The notes under the pieces are model-generated. The model had not been told where the DNA came from. It did not search any database and saw nothing but the letters and a program-made list of their open reading frames with translations. A stretch of 64,000 nucleotides of DNA, from positions 22,407,554 through 22,471,553 of the forward strand of contig CM020619.1 of assembly GCA_009829735.1 (NCBI GenBank), given 5' to 3'. The translations under genes and the position numbers were made by a program. This stretch comes from Pyropia yezoensis (taxonomy: Eukaryota; Rhodophyta; Bangiophyceae; Bangiales; Bangiaceae). Positions 1-11,122 of this stretch are shown here, one piece after another. How positions within the stretch are numbered: position 1 is the first letter of the stretch; each line of letters opens with the position of its first letter.

Positions 1-539
1 CCCCGGAGACGGCCGCGTTGTTCCACGGGAGGCCTTGGGGCGGTGCTTTCACCCCGCTTGGCCTCTGTATAGGGAGGGGTTGACGGTTCTCCGCTGTGGC
101 CGACTTGGCACAGCGATGAGTCGCGTATGGGACCGCCTACGGAGAAGTTCCCCCGTAGGGTCGGGTTTCCTCCCGACTTCAGGACGGACCAGTTTGCCTT
201 CCTGGATGAGGACGAGGTCGAAGACGTGCAGCGGGCCAAGGCCATGGTGGACCGCGGGGGTACTATCCCGGGCACTGGCGACGTGCCAACCATCACTTGG
301 GACGCGGTGGCAACTCCCCCCCCGTACCTTCGCGACGTCGATCCGCACACTCATCACTTTGATGTGCGGATGGAGAAGGACTTCCGGCGAGGTCTCTACT
401 TGGTGACCTCGGCTCAACTCGAGTTTCCGCAACAGTCACCTGCTAGCAAGGAACAGTACTACCCTAAGAAGCCCGAGTGGTGGCCTCAAGTTGAGGTCCC
501 CTACGGTTTTCCGGCGCTCCTGCCACGGTTGCTCGACCA
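1..539 (+). pseudogene. Element C antisense ORF, upstream fragment
   Basis: Plus-strand fragment matching the antisense ORF of element B (around 20800-21329), including the stretch around DPHTHHFDVRMEKDF and the YYPKKPEWW and VEVPYGF motifs. The first part reads in one frame (residues GRCFHPAWPLY from about 39) and the rest in another, so there is a frameshift near 135-145. The frame is cut at 539 by the LTR of element A; the remainder resumes at 10187. The product is unknown. Confidence 0.8.
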
Positions 540-1110
540 TGTGGTATAAAACTCGATCCTCTCAGACACGTGTCAATATCCCTCGGGGGAAAGGGACAGG
601 TAACACAGAAAGGGGAACTACGAGAATGGTATGCCTGTTGCCTCACGTGCCTGCTCGCAGAGCAAACAGATACGCACGGTAGTGCACACGGGGAAGAGGA
701 AAGCAAACGCGCAGTTGTCTTTTTCCTGAGGGCGCGGGCCAAGGGCGCCTCGCTGTCCCTCTTAACGTGCATCTGGGGGAGCCTCGGCACGTTGGCCAGG
801 TAGCCCCCCCATAACCCCGAGTGGCCCCGACCCGAGTCTAACCTCGTCAGGTCGGGGGCCACTATCACTACTAATTCTATTCCCACTCACTAATCTCACA
901 CTCAAATTCTCTCAAATCAAGTCCCTCACAAGTATGCAAAAACCCATCAGCAATCCCTCTCTCACGTGTGGATAGCGTAGTCCACCGCATCCCAGTGCCG
1001 GGCACGGGCCACGGCCGCCAACCATCACCACACGGCGGGCGTGTTCTGGCACCTGGTGCCCTCTGGTTGTAGTCCCGGGTCGGCGCCAAGTCGGGGCCAG
1101 GGATGCTACA
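540..1110 (-). repeat. Element A 3' LTR (left)
   Basis: 571-bp copy, nearly identical to 9616-10186. It has TG...CA ends and a TATAAAA box at 545-551 on the plus strand, pointing toward the antisense ORF. An imperfect hairpin of GTGGCCCC-GACC type lies near 820-865. Short ORFs inside the LTR are repeated in both copies and are not genes. Confidence 0.93.
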
Positions 1111-1125
1111 TAGCTCCCTCCCTAG
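1111..1125 (-). other. Element A polypurine tract
   Basis: Read on the minus strand this is a purine-rich run (AGGGAGGGAGC) directly against the 3' LTR, the expected plus-strand primer site. It confirms that gag-pol runs on the minus strand and that the antisense ORF lies inside the element. Confidence 0.6.
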
Positions 1126-1293
1126 TCCGGCACGTCCTCGGGCCGAACCAGGTGCCACCGTGCACAGCCTCGAGCACGTCCACACCGGTGCCGAGGTCGA
1201 GCGTCTTCACCCTGGTCACGATCACCTGCTCCGGTTCTCTGCCCCCTTCTCTCCTTCACCTTGGCCCTCTCGTTCCCCCGGAGTCTGGACGTC

Positions 1294-3410
1294 ATGTCCA
1301 GTTCCGAGATCCAAGCTGGGCCCGTGGTTCCGGCGGCGAGTGTTGCGGAGGAGAACTCGGGTAGTCGCGCCCCTCTCCTGCCTCCGGTTCCTCGGGTGTC
1401 GATGTCGGCGCCGGTCGCCACGGCGGGGACGGATCGGGTTCCCCCGGCTTCTGAGATGCACCCGGTCGAGACCCCCCCGGTGGGTCTCCCGGAGATGCTT
1501 CTTGGGCAGGACCCTCTGGCGGGCCGGCGCTACTCCACGGTGGTCGGCGACGCCGGCGCGGCCCAGTGCCAGAAGGATTGCTTGGACCTCTGGCGCAAGG
1601 AACTCCAGCGCGGGGTCCTGACCGAGATGGATAAGGCTCGTCTTCACACGGCGGACCAGATGCGCCTGGCACAAGACCGCTCCCAGAGCTTCTCGGGTTC
1701 CTCTTGGGTTGCTCGTCTGGAGGATCTCCCCTTCGCGCTGGTGCTGGATCTGCCCTTGACCGAGCGTCGCGTGTCCGCGTCGTTCTCCGGTGGCCGGAGG
1801 AGGAAGGGTACGTCCACCGGGCGCTCAAGGTCTGGGACGAGGCGCTCAAGGGGTCGGGGAGCCTGAACTGCGACCCCCGTCCGAGCATGGTCGCTCTGGA
1901 GCCGCCTTTCCTGACCCGGAAGTACTCCAAGCTGTCACCGGCACGGGAGCAAGGCGAGCGACGCGGCCGTCAGCGTGACTTCCTCGTGAGCTGCAACCAT
2001 CAGGAGTTCTGGAAGCTGGATAAGGCTAACCGGGCGGCGTACTACCCCAAGGTCATCCCGCAGCAGCAGGAAGTCGAGATCCCGGTCGGGTTTGCTCCTT
2101 CCAGCATCCCCTTCACCTGGTACTTCTTGGACGCCTTGACTCAGGCGTCGATCAAGGGCTTCTTCCACTCGATCCCGTACATGATGTACACGTCCGAGAT
2201 GACAGTCTTGGCGGCCAACCACTGGCTTCACGAGGTCTTGGTGTCCAACCGGCTTTGGTTTCTCCCTGACCTCCTGATGGTCTGGATTGTCGACAAGTTG
2301 ACCGTCGACTTCCTGTGCAGCCAGGACGAAGAGTACAAGGGGCTCTTCCAGGCGATGATTGACTTCCGGCGTCTGGTGCCGGTGCATGACCGGAACTTCT
2401 TGAACGCGATTGCCGACCAGAACCGCCCGCGTCGGGATGGCTTCGGTTGGGCGCAGGTGGTCTACCAGTCTTCTCCGGTCAAGGTGCAGCTGGCGACGCC
2501 GCTTCCGGCGTGGCCGCAGCTAGGTAGCTTTCCTGCCCCGGCCGCCCTTGATCTTCTGCCAGTTGGGCCGCCGGTGCAGGAGTCGGGATGGGCCGCGGCG
2601 GTCGGTCAGGCGTCTGCGGCGGCTCCGCTTCCTCCTGTTGCACCTGTCGCCCCGGTGGCCTCGCCTGAACCGTCGCCGGCGCGTTCACGCCCTGTTCCGG
2701 CTGTGCCGTTACTTCAAGCTCCTCCGGCACCGCGCCTGTCTGCGGCGAGTCTGGGGGTGACCGTGCAGTCGCCTACCACTCCGGCCGCTCCGCCTCGGAC
2801 GCCTTCTTCCAACGCCGGCGGCGCTGTGCCTCCGCTGGAGTTGGGTACTCCGGTTTCGGGGGCCGTTGTGGACCGTCCGGTGGTGTCATCCTCGGGGCGG
2901 TTCGAGATTCCGGCGCCGACTCTGCGCCTTACCCGCTTCCGGGTGCCTGACTGGTACCTGATCCAAGGTGGTCCGACATGCGACCAGTACGACGTCGGTA
3001 TGATTAAAGACCAGCTGGGTCGTCTTCTGGTGCAGGTTGAAGGCGTTGGGTCCTCCCTGGTGCTGGGTACTTACGCCAGCGTCTTGAACAACGTGGTCGA
3101 CCGGGTGTTTGCTTGCGCGGACAGCGGCCAGATGTCGAACAGCCCGGTGGTTGGCGAACTTCTGGCGACCTTGACGCGGCATGGCTTGGCCCAGCGGTGG
3201 TCAGAGACCTTCACTGGCTTCCAGGGGCGCCAACGGGCATATCTCGACGAGCGGGAGCCCCCGGCAACTACCGGTACTACTCCGATGGCGTCATACCGGG
3301 ATGCACCGCGTCCACCGCACTACGTCATCCCGTCTTCCTCCGGTTCCCGTCGTGCCGCGGAGGCAGCGCTGGAGGACACTCCCGCGGCTCAGCGTCCGCG
3401 CCGGGAGTAG
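1294..3410 (+). pseudogene. Element A antisense ORF (one frameshift)
   Basis: Long plus-strand reading frame between pol and the 3' LTR, opposite to gag-pol. It starts MSSSEIQAGP at 1294 and runs to about 1780 in one frame, then continues in another to a stop at 3410, so one frameshift lies near 1765-1790. The second part holds a region similar to the element B antisense protein: a DFLVSCNHQEF segment, then YYPK and VEIPVGF. This is followed by hydrophobic helices around SIKGFFHSIPYMMYTSEMTV, a Pro/Ala-rich linker (about 2480-2900) and a basic tail ending QRPRRE. It ends 145 bp before the pol stop, tail to tail. No known domain is recognised. Codon use is coding-like. Confidence 0.75.
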
Positions 3411-3555
3411 TAGTTGGAGGCAAGGAGGGTGAGGGTCTTGGGAGAAGCGAGGAGGGAAGAGGCGGAGAGAAGGGTTGCCCGAGCGGGTGCTTGTTTTCCT
3501 TGATTGTTCCATGCTTGTATTGCGTGTTCTCCTTTATATACCCGTTCCCTTCTTC

Positions 3556-6500
3556 TCAATCCTCTTGTTCCGCATCCGTTGCGGATGAACTCGGCTCGTC
3601 CCGAGGGTCTTGGTTGGCCCCATCCTCTTGGTCCTCCTCCGAGTCCGACTCCATAATCTTGCCGGCTCTGGCCACTGGAGTGCCCTCTATCCCGTTCCGT
3701 CGCGTGTAGGCACAGACATCCGCGATGGGTAGCCGGTTTGAGGGTTCCCAGGTATCATCTGCCGGGATAAAACCGAACCAGCGTACTCGCAGGTACAGGC
3801 GTCCGTCTCTCCAGGCATGGTCCACAAACTTGACGTAGACATATTCCCGACCTTCTTCTTGGATAGCCAGGGTACGGCGGCCCGCTTGCGCCGGGTCAAG
3901 TCCCGTTGGCTTGGCGGTGGAGCTCGGGTGACATGGTCGCTGCTCACGCGGTACGGGGAGCCATCCACGTCTAGAAGAAAGGTCCAACCGTCCGTATTCA
4001 GGATCTCATAAGGTCCATCCGTCTTCGAGTCCAGCTTCCCCCGGGTCTTGCTATGGTTGTCCACAAAAACCCAGTCGCCACCACCCAGTTCCTTGTTCTT
4101 TTCCCGAACGCCCTTGTCATAGCCCCGCTTGTATCGCTCCTGGGTCTTCGAGATTGACTCCTTGACTCTTGGGAGCAGGAGCTTCAGTTGCTCTAGGAAC
4201 TCATCCTTTGCCTTGGGACCTGACTTCAGTGCAGGCTGGAGACCGTCTGGTATTCTTTCCAGCGAGAAGTTGGTCAGCCGCCTTGGGGTGACAAAGTCGA
4301 GTGGAGCGACCCCCGTTGTCCGGTGAACTCGGGAGTTGTAGGCTAGAGTGAGGACAGCCAGGAGCTCGTCCCAGTCTTCTTGATGCTCCTCCACGTAGTG
4401 CCGTAGCATGACTACTAGGGTCCGGTTGAATCGTTCCACCTGGCCGTTCGTTTGAGGGTGGTACGTCGTAGTGTACAAGTTCTTGATGCCCATCAGGTCA
4501 CAGACTCCTTGGAAGAACAGGGATGCAAACTGGGGACCGTTGTCGGTCAAGACGGAGTCTGGAGGGCCGTAGGCAGCTATCCAGTACTCGCAGAAGGCTG
4601 ACGTGACATCCAGAGCCGTGATGGTCCTCAGCGGGATTGCTCGAGTAAGCTTGGAGAACCGGTCACATATGATGAGCAGGTATATGTTGCCACTGGATGT
4701 TTCAGGTAGGGGCCCCAGGATGTCCATGCTTAAGCTTGCAAAGGGCTCCGCCGCAGGGAATAGGCGTAGCTTAGAAGTCTTCTTCCTCTGGGACAACCGG
4801 TTCCTTGCACACGAAACACAAGCCTCCAGGTACTTATGGACGTCACTGGCCATGGTTTCCCAGTAATAGTGTCGTCTCATGGAAGCATACATCCGATTGA
4901 TACCAGGATGTCCGGCCTGGGGAGACGAGTGCTCCAGGCGTACAATGTCAGCTCGTAGGCCCCGGGGTACGTAGACTTGAGTGGCCCCATCGAAGGGTGA
5001 CACCCGTACTAGGAGTCCGTCCGTAGACTCGGAGAAACGACTGTTCCGGTTCAGGTCCATTTGGTGGCGAAGCTCCAAGCATTGAGGATCCGTCAGTTGT
5101 GCCTCCAGCATCCGGTGAATGGTCACCGGTTGATGAGCTTCAGGTGTCTCATACAGGGGAGCGTGCCAGCCACGTCCGACATTCGGGAGGATGAAGTAAG
5201 GTATTTCCTCCGGGATAGGACCGGTATCGGCTGCAGGAGTCTCCAGCCGGGACATGGTGTCGGCGCAGTGGTGCTCCCTCCCTGCTCTGGTGCACACCTT
5301 GTACTTGAACTCCGAAAGGCGTAGGCGCCACCGGGCGACCCTTCCTTGACTGCTGTCCATACATAGCAGCCACCTTAGGCTGGCGTGGTCCGTCCGGATG
5401 AGGAACTCTTGTCCTTCAAGATATGGCCGTAACAGGAAGCAAGCCCAGACGACTGCCAAGCACTCGCGCTTGGTCGTGGAATAGTTCTTCTCAGCTGGAG
5501 TCAAGACGCGACTGTAGTAGCCTATCGGGAGAAAGTGCCCATAAGGTTGCTGCTGGAGTAGTGAGCACCCCACCTGGACGCCACAGGCATCCGTCTCCAG
5601 AACAAACTGGCCCTCCCGCTTGGGTAACGCCAGTACTGGAGTGGTGGTCAGGCGCTTCTTGAGCTCTTCGAAGGCCGCGGTCTGCTTCTCGTCGAACACC
5701 GGGAGTTGTGCGGGAAGCTTCTTGCTGGTCAGCTTGGTCAGTGGCCGGGCAATCAGAGCATAGTCCCGTACGAACCGGCGATAGACGTTGCACATACCCA
5801 GGAAGCTCTTGAGTTCCGTCTGGGTTTTGGGTTGCCGTGCATGCCGGAGGGCCTTGATGTTCTTCTCATTGACTCGGAGCTCCCCCGGACTCAGCACGTG
5901 CCCCAGATACTCCACCTCAGTCTCAAACAGGTGGCACTTCTCGGCCTTGAGGGTAACTCCAGCCTTGGACAGGAGGGCCAGGACCTCCCGAAGGTGCTCC
6001 AGGTGTTCCGCTGGGGTCTTGGAGAAACCGATAATGTCATCCAGGTAGACCAAACATGTTCTCCACCTTAGCCCGGACAGGATGATGTCGATGGCTCTTT
6101 GGAAGGTCGCCGGAGCATTGGTGAGACCAAAAGGAAGACGCTTGCACCGGAATAGTCCCAGGTGGCACGTGAAGGTGGTCTTGTCCTTGTCCTCGTCAGC
6201 CAGAGGGATCTGCCAGTAACCGGCATTACAATCCAGCGTCGAGAAGAGGGTGGCATCACCAAGAAAGTCGAGGCAATCATCCATCCGGGGTATCGGGTAT
6301 ACGTCCTTGACTGTCATCTCGTTCAGGCGCCGGTAGTCAACGCAGAAACGGAAGTGACCGCCGGTTTTCGGGACGACTACCACCGGGAAAGCCCACTCGC
6401 CATCAGACGGCTCGATAACATCCATCTTGAGCATCTTGTTAACCTGCTTCTCAATCTCATCCCGGCGATGAGGTCCTGCCCGATATGGTTGCATGTGCAC

Positions 6501-7642
6501 TGGCTTAGCTTCCGGCTTGAGTTGAATCCGGTGTAGAGTGACGTCCATCTTGCCCAGCTCTCCCGACCACAGGTGCCGATATTCCTGGAGAAGCTTCTCC
6601 AGTGCCTCCTTCAAGTCGGGAGGGACATTTTCTTGCTTGACCTTCGGCATCCCGGGTGGTGCTTGTTCGGGTTTCGGAGTAGCGCTGCCAGCCTGTTCTT
6701 GCTTCGGAGGTACGTCTAAGGCCGTCAAGTTGGATGCCAGTTCTTGTTGCAGGTTCAGGAGGTCTTCCTTGCTCATAGCACGGGCGGATCCCCGGTAAGG
6801 CTCTGCTGTACCAACTCGGGTGCCCTTGGCGAGGGTTATTGGCTTCCGGCTCACGTTGACGATTAGCACCGAGAACGGGGTGTGCCTTTCTACCTTCTTG
6901 TGATGTCCGTGGGCCAAGTATAACCGGTGTTTCGCCAGAAATTCCTTACGTCCGTAGATCAGGCATTGACCTGCAATCCGGGTCGTTACTTGAACCTTGG
7001 TTTCCGAGCGAGGGGGTAGGAGCACCGGTTTGAAGAGAGTCAAGGTAGAGGGTGGGATGCGTTCCCTCTTGCTCTTGGCTACACGAACCTTGGCGTCCAG
7101 ATGTTCCAATACCGGTGACAAAAACCCATGGTTGAACTGGACCTTCCCTTCTCCGGGTAGGATGCTCTTGACATGCTGCTTCTGGAAGTCCCAGCCTAGG
7201 ATGAGGGGGACCGATAGGGTCTTGACTACTAGAAAGGGAAAAAGCATTGGTTCATTGTTGACATAGATGGCGACAGGAAGACGGCCAAGCGGTCGTAGGG
7301 TTTGACCCTAAGCGTCGACGATATGGGTCCGGGTAGGCGCTCTCCAGGCATGTCGACGCCAGCCCGGAGGTAACAGGTTCTCAGTGATGACGCTTGGTCC
7401 GGCTCCCGTGTCAACCACCGGCGTAACAGCTTGGGGGAGGCTATCCCCCACACGCATACGAGCATTAATCTTGAGGTTTTCTTTACGAAGGACGAGGAAT
7501 GTCCCCTTGAACAAACAGGGTGTCCAGGCGGCTACCGGTTGAGCGGGTAACTGCCGTCCTTTCTCCCGGCACGCAAGGGGAGAACGGGTAGAAGTACCCT
7601 GCCGTCGGAGATTCGGGAAGACACTTGGGGAGAGCGCCTGCC
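3556..7642 (-). pseudogene. pol: Element A pol: protease, RT, RNase H, integrase, chromodomain
   Basis: Ty3/gypsy polyprotein, entered by -1 frameshifting from gag. The frame is open from the gag end. It holds the aspartic protease motif DTGAGPSVI near 7400, the RT active site YLDD at 6036-6047, RNase H (ETDACGVQVG), an HHCC zinc finger, the integrase core (SMDILG, TDNGPQF, HPQTNGQVERFN) and a C-terminal chromodomain (YVKFVDHAW, VRWFGF, DDTWE) at about 3700-3860. Two lesions break it: an in-frame TAG at 7306-7308 in the protease, where a single C-to-T change of CAG would explain it, and a frameshift around 3870-3930 just before the chromodomain. The domain order is that of chromoviruses. Confidence 0.9.
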
Positions 7643-9403
7643 CTACTCGTTTCCCGGGTCCGAGGAGTCCTTAGAGGTTTCGGTCTCCAGGTCGAAGTCC
7701 GTAGGAGCTTCCCTTGCCAGAGCCTCCGTGATGCTCTGTAAGGTTGCCACTCGGATTGCATGTACCTGTGCCTTGTCCATCTTGGAGGGTGCCCGCCGGT
7801 CAGCCCAGTTGACCGCCTTTGCAAACACCAGTCCTTGACGCTTGAGTTTCTCCTGGAGGTCCTTGGGAATGGTCGGGCACTGGTAGGACATGTGATCCTC
7901 CTTCTGGCACAGCCAACAAGACCGGAACCGCTGGTTCTTGACTTGCTTGGGGGCGACCAGGGATGGTTGCTCCTTGGAAACGAAGCCGCCCCACTTGTCC
8001 CCTGACCCCATGGGTGAGGCCTCGCCAACTGCGAGTACTGGTACGGGGCTATCACCTCCCTTATACTTGTCGGGTCCGGGTCGAACTCGCGACAACGGCT
8101 TGGGAGTTGATACCATGGGAGCTTGGAGGGCCCTGGCTTGCCGGTACTTGCCCTGGGTGTAGGCCATCAACTGCTGGAAGGTATGTTCTTGATGTTCCTG
8201 GTTGTAGTTCTCCGCATCCACTTGAAGATATTCAGGAAGCCCTTCCGAGAAGATCATCTTGAGCCTGTACTCGGGGTAAACGTTGCCACAAGCATCGCTC
8301 ATCTCCCGGACACGACGGGCGAACGCCTCTGGAGTCTCTTGTCTTTCCATGGTTGCCCGGTTCAGCCTGCCGACTGCTTTACGCAGAGAGTCCGCGTCAG
8401 CGTAGTTGGACAGGAGCCAGTTGACCGCCTCCGGATAACTCGCGCCGGTACGTCCGACAATGTGTCCGGCAGAGTCTGGTAGAACCTGTGCAAACCGCTG
8501 TTCCGCTTCTCCGGTCATGAAGTTAACCAGGAGGTAGAGAGCCTTGCCCTCGGACACATCGTTGTCATTGCATGCCTTGACAAACCGGCGCAGGAAGGCA
8601 AAGATAAGCGCCGGTCTCTTCCCGGAAAACTTAGGATGTCCCCCGAAGCTCGGCTGCATTCGCCGGTTCAGGGACGCCATCTTCTTGGCCATCTTCCGGG
8701 TGTAACCTTGGTCTTGGTTCTCCAGCCGGTAGTTACCCCAATACGTGACCTTGTCCAGGGTGGCATCTCCCACTTGGTGGGCAGGGAAGTCAAACTCGAC
8801 TAGCCTGCGCCGGGTGGGACCGGGAGATGCATCCCAATCATATCCCTCCTCAGAGCTGGAGGAACTGGTCTCGCTGGTGCTAGAGCGACGGCGATGACGC
8901 CGACGCCTTCGGCTGCTCCGGTTACCGGTCTTGGAGCTCCCCGCCCCATAGGATGCAAGGGGAGAAAAAGCTTGGCCGGTCCCAGGAGTCGAGGTCTCAG
9001 GGAGACCCGTAGAACCAGTCACAACGGTGCCTCTGGCATCGCTAGTGCCCACAGGAAGAGGTGTATACACCCAGCTGCCATGTGTGGGTCCAGGAGTAAA
9101 CACACCAGGGGCTATCCCTGGAGGTTGAGGAGTAGAACCGACAGGAGGGAGACGTCTGCTGCTAGCGGACTCAAACGCCGTTGACCCCGGGGTGGCTCCC
9201 ACAGAAGGAACAGCCGGAGGAACGGGAGCAGGTGGTGCTTGGCCGCCTGTGGACTCCAGTCCGCTACCGGATGTCACACCCAGGTCTGCTTCACCCGTAG
9301 GGAGAACGCCGGGTTGGGCACCGTCCCCCGCGGTGACCAGGGATGCGTCAAGGGACGCGGGGTCTACCCCTTCGGGCACCGTCGTGCCAGGGAGGGTAGC
9401 CAT
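7643..9403 (-). CDS. gag: Element A gag, 586 aa
   Basis: Structural protein of the retrotransposon particle. I chose the ATG at 9403 (MATLPGTTVPEG); the frame is open further upstream but without matching elements in the other families. The first 200 residues are Pro/Ser/Gly-rich, followed by an Arg/Ser-rich patch (about 155-195). A helical capsid-like region follows (about 240-410: ALYLLVNFMTGEAEQRF, AVNWLLSNYADADSL). One CCHC zinc knuckle, CWLCQKEDHMSYQC, is at about 496-509. The protein ends DPGNE, the codons that form the slippery heptamer. Confidence 0.88.
   Translation of the reverse strand: MATLPGTTVPEGVDPASLDASLVTAGDGAQPGVLPTGEADLGVTSGSGLESTGGQAPPAPVPPAVPSVGATPGSTAFESASSRRLPPVGSTPQPPGIAPGVFTPGPTHGSWVYTPLPVGTSDARGTVVTGSTGLPETSTPGTGQAFSPLASYGAGSSKTGNRSSRRRRRHRRRSSTSETSSSSSEEGYDWDASPGPTRRRLVEFDFPAHQVGDATLDKVTYWGNYRLENQDQGYTRKMAKKMASLNRRMQPSFGGHPKFSGKRPALIFAFLRRFVKACNDNDVSEGKALYLLVNFMTGEAEQRFAQVLPDSAGHIVGRTGASYPEAVNWLLSNYADADSLRKAVGRLNRATMERQETPEAFARRVREMSDACGNVYPEYRLKMIFSEGLPEYLQVDAENYNQEHQEHTFQQLMAYTQGKYRQARALQAPMVSTPKPLSRVRPGPDKYKGGDSPVPVLAVGEASPMGSGDKWGGFVSKEQPSLVAPKQVKNQRFRSCWLCQKEDHMSYQCPTIPKDLQEKLKRQGLVFAKAVNWADRRAPSKMDKAQVHAIRVATLQSITEALAREAPTDFDLETETSKDSSDPGNE
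7649..7655 (-). other. Element A gag-pol -1 frameshift heptamer GGGAAAC
   Basis: On the minus strand the gag codons read G GGA AAC GAG TAG. This is a canonical X XXY YYZ slippery heptamer 3 nt before the stop. The open pol frame is exactly -1 relative to gag here. The same heptamer in the same phase is found in elements B, C and D. Confidence 0.8.
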
Positions 9404-9594
9404 GTTGGTCTCTTGACAGCCACAGTCCAGTTGCCTGCGTGTCCAAAGATCGCCAGACCACAAAAGAGGGGTTGGAGAGCCAGGAATGGGATTCCCGTGA
9501 ACGGGTGCAAATAATTCCCAAACCACAGAAAAAGACAGAACAGGAACAACCCAACCGCTGCTCCCAAATGTCTCTTCTCAAACACTCCAATCAT

Positions 9595-9611
9595 CCCCTG
9601 CTGCTCCACCA
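9595..9611 (-). other. Element A primer binding site
   Basis: On the minus strand, 4 nt inside the 5' LTR, the sequence reads TGGTGGAGCAGCAGGGG. It begins with TGG (complement of CCA) as a tRNA primer site should, and it is shared with B, C and D. It does not match the usual initiator-Met site. Confidence 0.65.
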
Positions 9612-9615
9612 AATA

Positions 9616-10186
9616 TGTGGTATAAAACTCGATCCTCTCAGACACGTGTCAATATCCCTCGGGGGAAAGGGACAGGTAACACAGAAAGGGGAACTACGAG
9701 AGTGGTATGCCTGTTGCCTCACGTGCCTGCTCGCAGAGCAAACAGATACGCACGGTAGTGCACACGGGGAAGAGGAAAGCAAACGCGCAGTTGTCTTTTT
9801 CCTGAGGGCGCGGGCCAAGGGCGCCTCGCTGTCCCTCTTAACGTGCATCTGGGGGAGCCTCGGCACGTTGGCCAGGTAGCCCCCCCATAACCCCGAGTGG
9901 CCCCGACCCGAGTCTAACCTCGTCAGGTCGGGGGCCACTATCACTACTAATTCTATTCCCACTCACTAATCTCACACTCAAATTCTCTCAAATCAAGTCC
10001 CTCACAAGTATGCAAAAACCCATCAGCAATCCCTCTCTCACGTGTGGACAGCGTAGTCCACCGCATCCCAGTGCCGGGCACGGGCCATGGCCGCCAACCA
10101 TCACCACACGGCGGGCGTGTTCTGGCACCTGGTGCCCTCTGGTTGTAGTCCCGGGTCGGCGCCAAGTCGGGGCCAGGGATGCTACA
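9616..10186 (-). repeat. Element A 5' LTR (right)
   Basis: 571-bp LTR with TG...CA ends, equal in length to 540-1110 and about 99.5% identical by eye. It lies upstream of gag on the minus strand, next to the PBS. Confidence 0.93.
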
Positions 10187-11122
10187 GTACTCAAGGAGGG
10201 GCTGGGCTTCGGGGACTACCCGTACGCCCTGGTGGTGGAACGCGACACTGCGCCTCCCCCGGACAAGGCAGTCTTGCTGGCCGTGCCCGTCCATAATGAC
10301 TACGTGACTCAACCCACTGCGGGGGCCCCGAGTAGGGGTCGCAGTTACTCTCGGACTCCGCGTACTCGGCGAGCTCCTCCGCTTCCTCCTGTCCCATTCC
10401 AGGCGCACGGGGACATCCCGATAAGCGTTGCTGTTGAGACATCCACCCCGGTGTCCCCCAACTTGGGAGCCACCCTCCTCACGGTTCATCCTAAGTTGGT
10501 ACTGCCGGCCACGCCCTTGACCTCCGAGATGATGATCACCACGTTGGTGCGCAACATTTCTTGCTTGGCCGCGTCGGCTGCAACCTTTGAAGTTTCCGAG
10601 ACTCCTCATCTTGAGGACTTCGTTCGTCCTGTGGTGGCGACCGCGAGTTGCGAGTCGGTAGCGGGGTTCATGACGACCGAGTTGGCTCGTATTGGGTCGA
10701 TTGTGCCCCAGCCGGCCCCACTTGGGCGCGGCAAGCGTCGGGCAAGCCGGGCATACTCGCCTCCTCGCCGTCGTCGCCGTCACTCGCGGCGGTCTCCCTC
10801 CGTGTCGGAAGACGAGTTGTCTTATTCCGTCTCGGAGTCCTCTACCCCGTCGGAGACGGAGTCGGTCCGGCGTCTGCGTCGCCAAATTGCGCGCAAGACC
10901 AAGCAGAAGAGTAGCCGCAGTCGTCGCCACTTGCGCGACCGTGAGAGGCGCGACGGTTCCGACTTGGAGCCGCCGCCCCCGCCGACGGGTGGGGAACGTT
11001 ATCGGCGTGGGTCTCGCCGCTCGCCTCCACGTGAGAGCGGGGGCCGTGGTGTTGGGGAGTCTTGCATGCGTGGCTGCTTGGCCGCTGCCTTTGTTGTGAG
11101 AGTGTATCGGTTAGGGCTGTAG
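10187..11122 (+). pseudogene. Element C antisense ORF, downstream fragment
   Basis: Continuation of the antisense ORF interrupted by element A. It matches element B from about 21685 to 22575. The segment with MMITTLVRNISCLAAS is followed by an Arg/Ser-rich domain (RRRRRHSRRSPSVSEDELS and RSRRHLRDRERRDG) like the RS tails of splicing factors. Relative to B, some 355 bp are missing at the junction, and the final stop is displaced so the frame runs 18 residues further. Confidence 0.8.

Larger units (their letters stand above)
540..10186 (-). mobile_element. Element A: Ty3/gypsy chromovirus nested in element C
   Basis: Full-length 9647-bp element bounded by two 571-bp LTRs that start TGTGG and end CTACA. 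I counted about three differences between the LTRs, all transitions, so the insertion is young. gag and pol are on the minus strand; a long ORF lies on the plus strand between pol and the left (3') LTR. The minus-strand PBS is at 9595-9611 and a purine-rich tract (minus-strand sense) abuts the left LTR at about 1111-1125. There is no target duplication (GACCA on the left, GTACT on the right), and comparison with element B shows about 355 bp of target missing. Confidence 0.93.

Noticed and set aside
464..886. 140-codon minus-strand ORF in the left LTR of element A, repeated at 9591-9962
   Set aside because: It lies inside the LTR, is present in both copies because the LTRs are identical, and shows no domain.
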